From Streptacidiphilus sp. PB12-B1b (GTDB lineage Bacteria; Actinomycetota; Actinomycetes; Streptomycetales; Streptomycetaceae): a stretch of 64,000 nt of DNA. The DNA lies in the NCBI RefSeq assembly GCF_014084125.1, contig NZ_CP048405.1, positions 3,658,001-3,722,000 on the forward strand, given 5' to 3'. Shown piece after piece: positions 55,028 to 64,000 of this stretch; positions within the stretch are counted from its first letter, which is position 1, and each line of letters begins with the position of its first letter. A program made the translations under genes and the position numbers. The notes under the pieces are model-generated. The model made no database searches and was not told the DNA's origin. It worked only from the letters and a program-made list of their open reading frames with translations.

Positions 55028-55930
55028 ATGCACTGCGTCCCCGCAGTCGCGTCGCACGACGTCCCGCCGGTCGAGGGCGCCCCGCTGACACCGTCCACCG
55101 ACCCATCGCCTACCCACTCCTGCTCCGTCGATCCGCGCACAGTCGATCCGCGTACGGTCGGCCCGGCGGACGCCCGGGCGATGTCCAAGGTGCTGTTCGC
55201 GCGGATGGCGGCGCTGGAGGAGGGGACGCACGAGTACCAGTACGTGCGCAACACCCTGGTGGAGCTGAACCTCACGCTGGTGCGCTTCGCGGCCGGGCGG
55301 TTCCGCAACCGCAGCGAGCCGATGGAGGACATCGTCCAGGTCGGCACGATCGGCCTGATCAAGGCCATCGACCGGTTCGACCCGGAGCGCGAGATCGAGT
55401 TCACCACCTTCGCGCTGCCCACCATCACCGGCGAGATCAAGCGCTTCTTCCGGGACACCAGCTGGGCCGTGCACGTGCCCCGCCGGTTGCAGGAGCTGCG
55501 GCTGGCGCTGGCACGGGCCACCGACGAGCTGTCGCACCGGCTGGACCGCGCCCCCAGCACCGCCGAGCTGGCCGCGCACCTGAACCTGACGGTGGAGGAG
55601 GTCAGCGAGGGCCTGGTCGCCGCCAACGGCTACTCGGTCAGCTCGCTGGACGCCCAGCCGGGCGACGACGACAGCGAGACCGGCGCCTCCATCGCCGACC
55701 GGGTCGGGGCTGTGGACCCGGGCATGGAGGGCATCGAGAACCTGGAGTCGCTCAAGCCGCTGATGGCCCTGCTGTCGCAGCGCGAGCGGACGATCCTGTC
55801 GCTGCGCTTCGGCGCGGAGCTCACCCAGTCGCAGATCGGCGCCGAGCTGGGCATCTCGCAGATGCAGGTCTCCCGACTGCTCGCCCGGGCGGTCGGCACG
55901 CTGCGGGCGCACCTGCTCGTGGACCAGTGA
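55028..55930 (+). CDS. SigB/SigF-type alternative sigma factor (copy 2)
   Basis: 300 residues, the same layout as copy 1. It differs mainly in the N-terminal 40 residues and at scattered sites (for example region 4 ends AVGTLRAHLLVDQ). Regions 2 and 4 are otherwise almost the same. GAGGAGG precedes the ATG. GGGTAG (54941-54946) and GGGTAA (54964-54969) upstream resemble SigB-type -10 elements, so it may control itself or be under its paralogue. It is followed by a STAS antagonist and an anti-sigma kinase, forming a full partner-switching set. Confidence 0.93.
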   Translation: MHCVPAVASHDVPPVEGAPLTPSTDPSPTHSCSVDPRTVDPRTVGPADARAMSKVLFARMAALEEGTHEYQYVRNTLVELNLTLVRFAAGRFRNRSEPMEDIVQVGTIGLIKAIDRFDPEREIEFTTFALPTITGEIKRFFRDTSWAVHVPRRLQELRLALARATDELSHRLDRAPSTAELAAHLNLTVEEVSEGLVAANGYSVSSLDAQPGDDDSETGASIADRVGAVDPGMEGIENLESLKPLMALLSQRERTILSLRFGAELTQSQIGAELGISQMQVSRLLARAVGTLRAHLLVDQ

Positions 55931-56011
55931 GACCCCGCCCCCGGGCATGAACCCCGCCGCCCAGCGGCACCTGTTGTGGCGTCAGCCGGAAGAGTACGCA
56001 GAAGGATGGAC

Positions 56012-56392
56012 ATGAACCGTGCAAGCGCCGCGGCGGAGCCCCCCGCCACCAGTGGCTTCACCGTCGGCAGCCGCCGCACCGGCGGCGCCGTCGTGGTGGC
56101 CGTGGTGGGCGAGCTGGACCTCGACTCGGCCCCCGCACTCAGCGCGGAACTGAACGCGGCGATGGACGGGGACGGGGTGACCGCGGTCGTCGTCGACTGC
56201 CACGGCATGTCGTTCTGCGACTCGACCGGCCTGAACGCGCTGCTGGCGGCCAGGCTGCGGGCCGAGGGCCTGGGCGTGGAGATCCGCCTGGCCGCCGTGC
56301 CGACCGCCACCGCCCGGATGTTCGGCATCACCGGCGCCGACACCGTGTTCCGGCTGCACCCCGACGTCACGGCGGCTTTGGACGCGCCGTGA
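56012..56392 (+). CDS. STAS anti-sigma factor antagonist (RsbV/SpoIIAA-like)
   Basis: 126 residues. STAS domain with phosphorylatable Ser in FCDSTGLNALLAAR. ATG 56012 is preferred over 56006 because GAAGGA sits at suitable spacing. It lies between the second sigma gene and its kinase. When unphosphorylated it should bind the kinase and free sigma. Confidence 0.9.
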   Translation: MNRASAAAEPPATSGFTVGSRRTGGAVVVAVVGELDLDSAPALSAELNAAMDGDGVTAVVVDCHGMSFCDSTGLNALLAARLRAEGLGVEIRLAAVPTATARMFGITGADTVFRLHPDVTAALDAP

Positions 56393-56493
56393 ACGGCACC
56401 CAGCTTTCTGGTATCCGCTGTCCGATTCCGGGCAGGCGATCTGTGACTGGCGATGCATATGTCGCTGCCGGACCCTCAGTGAAGTGAGTCGCG

Positions 56494-56940
56494 ATGAGCA
56501 TGCCCGACACGCGCCCGCCGCTGGGCGGACTCCCCGAAGGCGGCCAGATCCGGCGCCTGGCCCTGATCGGCACCAAGGGCGCGGTGGGTCGCAGCCGTGA
56601 CTTCACCCGGCAGGCGCTGCACGACTGGAGTTGGCTGCCCGGTGTGACCGACGAGCAGCAGGAGGTGGCCGAGGACGTCCTGCTCCTGGTCTCCGAACTG
56701 GTCACCAACGCCAATCTGCACGCCGGCGGAGCGGTGGAGCTGCTGCTGCACGGCACCAAGGAGCGGCTGCGGGTGGAGGTCAGCGACGACAGCCTGCAGC
56801 AGCCCGTCCCGCGCACGCCCTACCAGGCATCCCGCCCCGGCGGCCACGGCCTGCACATCATCGCCCGGCTCTCCGACGCCTGGGGGAGCGAGCTGCGGGC
56901 CACCGGCAAGTCGGTGTGGATCGAGGTGGCCACCCCCTGA
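56494..56940 (+). CDS. RsbW/SpoIIAB-like anti-sigma kinase (copy 2)
   Basis: 148 residues. N-box LVSELVTNANLHA and G-box RPGGHGLHIIARL. It is closely related to the 42251 protein, sharing the GGQIRRL...GAV.RSR.FTR.AL.DW.WLPG opening. It completes the sigma/antagonist/kinase set started at 55028. Confidence 0.88.
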   Translation: MSMPDTRPPLGGLPEGGQIRRLALIGTKGAVGRSRDFTRQALHDWSWLPGVTDEQQEVAEDVLLLVSELVTNANLHAGGAVELLLHGTKERLRVEVSDDSLQQPVPRTPYQASRPGGHGLHIIARLSDAWGSELRATGKSVWIEVATP

Positions 56941-56947
56941 CGGCCCC

Positions 56948-57029
56948 GCGCCGACCGGGCCCGAACGCGGCTGAGCCGCCCTCCCGCTACGGCGGAGGGC
57001 GGCTCAGGCGTTTCCGGCCCGGTCGGCGC
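56948..57029. terminator. Nested double hairpin at convergent ends
   Basis: The inner stem is 14 bp (56971-56984 with 56994-57007; 9-nt loop). The outer stem is a second perfect 14 bp (56948-56961 with 57016-57029). It lies between the convergent anti-sigma kinase and hemerythrin genes, so it is a strong bidirectional terminator. Confidence 0.85.
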
Positions 57030-57038
57030 GCGCCTCGG

Positions 57039-57620
57039 TCAGCCGATCCGTCCGGCGGGGTGGGACTGGTCGCGTCCCGGGCCGGCGCCGCTGAGCAGGC
57101 TGCGGATCCGCTCGGTGAGCGGCCGCTCGGGCTCCGGCAGGTCGTCCGGCGGCAGCGCGGCGGTGCCCCGGCGCGGCCGCCTCGGCGGCGCCTGCCGCGC
57201 GGTCCGCGCGTCCGCGCCGAGCTGCTCCAGCGACGCCGCGGGCACCTGCGCGCGCAGCAGCGGGAACAGCCGGGCCTCCTGCTGGTTGATGTGGCCGGTG
57301 GCTCGCTCCACCAGCTGGGCCACCCGGTGCTCGAAGCCCGGGGTGTCCTGGTCGTAGCTCTCCAGCTCCGCCAGCAGGGCCTCGATCTCGGCGTTCTCCG
57401 CCAGGCCCTGGCGGACGTCCTCCTCGCCCTCGGGCAGCTCCCGGGCCAGCGGGTACAGGTACGCCTCCTCGAGGTGGGCCTGCCGCAGCAGTGAGGCCCC
57501 GGCCTCGTCGATGATCCGCTTGCGCTCCGGATCGTGAAAGCCGTGGCCGGTGAACGAGCCGAACAACCGGCGCACGGACTCGTGGTCCGCCTCCAGTTCG
57601 TCCAGGATGTCGCCGCTCAT
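57039..57620 (-). CDS. Hemerythrin-like HHE protein
   Basis: 193 residues. Di-iron-type ligands are visible in the HHE pattern: [24 protein letters not shown] and [18 protein letters not shown]. The C-terminus is Pro/Arg-rich. CAGGAGGACC precedes the ATG. HHE proteins bind oxygen, NO or iron in stress settings. It is divergent from the multi-HAMP kinase, with operator-like repeats between them. Confidence 0.88.
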   Translation of the reverse strand: MSGDILDELEADHESVRRLFGSFTGHGFHDPERKRIIDEAGASLLRQAHLEEAYLYPLARELPEGEEDVRQGLAENAEIEALLAELESYDQDTPGFEHRVAQLVERATGHINQQEARLFPLLRAQVPAASLEQLGADARTARQAPPRRPRRGTAALPPDDLPEPERPLTERIRSLLSGAGPGRDQSHPAGRIG

Positions 57621-57668
57621 GAGGTCCTCCTGAGATCGTGGGATCGGCTCCCGCCTGCCCCGCCCCGA

Positions 57669-57700
57669 CGGTCCGTAACGGTCCGTGTCGGCACGGACCG
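57669..57700. promoter_or_regulatory. Three operator-like half-sites between hemerythrin and HAMP kinase
   Basis: CGGTCCGTG (57679-57687) and CACGGACCG (57692-57700) form a perfect 9-bp inverted repeat with a TCGG spacer. A third half-site CGGTCCGTA (57669-57677) lies 10 bp before the first. They are 49-80 nt before the hemerythrin start. A further palindrome ATCCTC-GGCT-GAGGAT (57815-57830), with GGGTAT at 57811, lies nearer the kinase gene. The binding protein is unknown. Confidence 0.55.
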
Positions 57701-57885
57701 CGGCAGCGCCCGGCTCCAGTGTGGCCCGATCGAACAGCCGCCGCAGCTCGGACCGGACGGGCCCGACCGCCGCCCGCCTGTGCGGACAGACACGGGGGGC
57801 CGTCCCCGCCGGGTATCCTCGGCTGAGGATCGGAATGCCGTGTTCAGGCAGGCACGTACGGCGAGGGTGGGCTGCAAGGGTGGGC

Positions 57886-62457
<4,572 letters not shown>

Positions 62458-62535
62458 CCTGGGCGTCACCGCGGCGCAGCCACGGGACCAGCGAACCACC
62501 CCGTACCGCAGCACCCTTCAAGGAGCCAGCTTCAC

Positions 62536-64000
62536 ATGCCCGCCCGCCCCGGTGAGCCGACCGACACCGCCGCCGCCCCGCCCGCGTCCGAGGACGGGCT
62601 CGACCGCCTGGCGGCCACCGTCGCCCGGCTGCGGCGGCAGGTGGACGAGGCGCAGGCCGCGGCGGGCGGCCGGGCGCTGATCGACATGGCCCGGGGCGTG
62701 CTGGTGGAACGGCTGCACTGCGGGCCGCACGCGGCCGGGCGGCAGCTGGACGCCCTGGCCGACAGCGCCGGGGTCTCGCTGCTGGAACTGGCCGCCGACA
62801 TCGTCAACCAGACCGCCCAGGACGAGCTCAGCGAGATCGCCGACACCCTGCCGGCCGCCCCCGGCAGCCGCGCCCCGGCCCCCGAGGCCACCCGGCTGCG
62901 CACCGCGGAGAGCGGTGTCCTGGCCGCGCAGGACACCCAGGCGGTCGCCGAGTCACTGCTGCAGTACGCCCTGGCCCCGCTGGACGCCACCGCCGTGGCG
63001 GTCTGGGCCGCCGCCCCCGACGGATCGCTGCGGCTGGCCGGCAGCGCCGGCTTCCCCGAGGCCGAGGCGGGCCGCTGGCACTACGTTCCGCCGAGCGTGG
63101 CCACCTTCGCCCGGCGCGCCCTGAACGACCGCCGGACCCTGTGGGCCCGCACCCTGGCCGAGACCCGGCTGCCGTCCATCGGCGGCAGGGCCACCCAGGA
63201 GGCTGGCCGGGTCGCCGTCCCGGCCGGCACCGGCGGGCGGCTGCTGGGCGTGCTGGAGATCAGCTGGCCCGGCCCGCTGACCCCGCAGAGCCCGCAGATC
63301 GAGCGGCAGGTCGAGGCCCTGGCCGAGCTGTGCGCGCACACCCTGGACGGCCACCAGCCGACCGCCGCCGCGCCGCTGTCGCCGCTGGCGGAGCTGGTGG
63401 AGGGGCTGTGGGATCCGGCCATGGTGCTGCGGCCGGTGCTGGACGCCGACGGCACCCTGAGCGACTTCCGCATCCACCACCTCAACAGCCACGTCGCCGA
63501 CCTGGCCGGGCGCCAGCGGTCCAGCCTCAGCGGCTCCTCGCTGCTGGAGGCGTACCCGATGACCGTGCAGAGCGGCGGGGTCTTCGAGAAGCTCGAGCAC
63601 GTCTACGCGACCGGCGAGCCGTTCCGGGCCCGGCGGATGGCCACCACCACCCTGGTCGACCAGGTCCCGCTGACCACCTACGCCCGGGTCAGCATCACCC
63701 GGCACGGCGACGAGGTGCTGCTCACCTGGCGCGCCGACGACGAGGCCACCCGCCTGGCCGACCTGCTGCAGCACGCCCAGCGGCTGGGCCGCATCGGCGG
63801 CTTCGAGGAGAACCTGCGCAGCGGGGAGATCATCTGGAACAGCCAGCTGTTCGACCTGTGCGGGCTGCTCCCCACCGATCCGCCGATCCCGGTCACCCAG
63901 CTCCCGCAGCACACCCACCCGGACGACGCCGCCACCATCGGCCGCTTCCTGCGGACCCTGCTGCACCACCGGCGGCCCGCCTCCACCGCGTTCCGGATGC
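62536..64000 (+). CDS. ANTAR/GAF/PAS signalling protein, 3' truncated by window edge
   Basis: At least 488 residues, still open at the edge. The N-terminus (25-95) has an ANTAR-like helical RNA-binding segment (GRALIDMARGVLVERLHCG...LLELAADIVNQ). A GAF-like domain follows (about 120-280), then PAS-like regions (MVLRPVLDADGTLSDFRIHHLN... and RIGGFEENLRSGEIIWNSQLFDLCG). AAGGAG precedes the ATG. Relatives usually end in a PP2C-SpoIIE domain, which would lie beyond 64000. It follows the HAMP kinase by 78 nt and is probably its partner. Confidence 0.85.
   Translation, partial: MPARPGEPTDTAAAPPASEDGLDRLAATVARLRRQVDEAQAAAGGRALIDMARGVLVERLHCGPHAAGRQLDALADSAGVSLLELAADIVNQTAQDELSEIADTLPAAPGSRAPAPEATRLRTAESGVLAAQDTQAVAESLLQYALAPLDATAVAVWAAAPDGSLRLAGSAGFPEAEAGRWHYVPPSVATFARRALNDRRTLWARTLAETRLPSIGGRATQEAGRVAVPAGTGGRLLGVLEISWPGPLTPQSPQIERQVEALAELCAHTLDGHQPTAAAPLSPLAELVEGLWDPAMVLRPVLDADGTLSDFRIHHLNSHVADLAGRQRSSLSGSSLLEAYPMTVQSGGVFEKLEHVYATGEPFRARRMATTTLVDQVPLTTYARVSITRHGDEVLLTWRADDEATRLADLLQHAQRLGRIGGFEENLRSGEIIWNSQLFDLCGLLPTDPPIPVTQLPQHTHPDDAATIGRFLRTLLHHRRPASTAFRM

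Overview
The window is high-GC actinobacterial DNA, most like Streptomyces, Kitasatospora or a close relative. Coding density is high, GTG and one TTG start codons are used, translational coupling through ATGA/GTGA overlaps is frequent, and the families present (MbtH, RsbR/RsbS/RsbT, SigB/SigF-type sigma factors, multi-HAMP hybrid kinases, MEDS-domain anti-sigma proteins) are typical of streptomycetes. No stretch longer than about 265 bases lacks a gene.

Region 1 (1-700) holds the end of a TetR-like regulator, a promoter covered by two near-palindromic boxes, and a small zinc-ribbon/OB-fold protein.

Region 2 (about 785-39550) is a nonribosomal peptide cluster. Its limits are marked by five copies of one motif, TTGCCG-N5-(C/T)TGCCTGG. 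Each copy lies 55-103 nt before a start codon and points at the gene it precedes. The five transcription units are: (i) a lone type II thioesterase (895); (ii) P450, NRPS, SyrB2-type halogenase, carrier protein, thioesterase, aminotransferase, methyltransferase (4806-14012, + strand); (iii) antiporter, small protein, thioesterase, P450, carrier protein, adenylation protein (20556-14160, - strand); (iv) SDR, VioC/AsnO-like dioxygenase, 3372-aa NRPS, MbtH (32980-20721, - strand); (v) 2114-aa NRPS (39425-33081, - strand). An HTH/NB-ARC-type regulator and an MFS exporter lie between units (i) and (ii).

Read together, the 3372-aa protein (T-CAT-CAT-CAT) and the 2114-aa protein (C-A(Ser)-T-E-C-T) form the main line. 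It has exactly two carrier domains with no cognate adenylation domain, one at each end. The cluster also has exactly two off-line adenylation systems, both with the valine-like code DALWLGGTFK. One sits with the halogenase and the other with a P450. The simplest inference is a roughly six-residue peptide with D-Ser and two aliphatic residues modified on carrier proteins, one of them probably chlorinated. There is no thioesterase domain in cis. I do not recognise the product.

Region 3 (39650-64000) is a stress-signalling island: two hypothetical proteins, a DedA protein, two closely related SigB/SigF-type sigma factors with partner kinases, a full RsbR-RsbS-RsbT stressosome operon joined to a PP2C phosphatase, a hybrid histidine kinase and a receiver-PP2C protein, MEDS-domain regulators, a hemerythrin, an 8-HAMP hybrid kinase resembling OsaA, and a truncated ANTAR/GAF/PAS protein at the edge.
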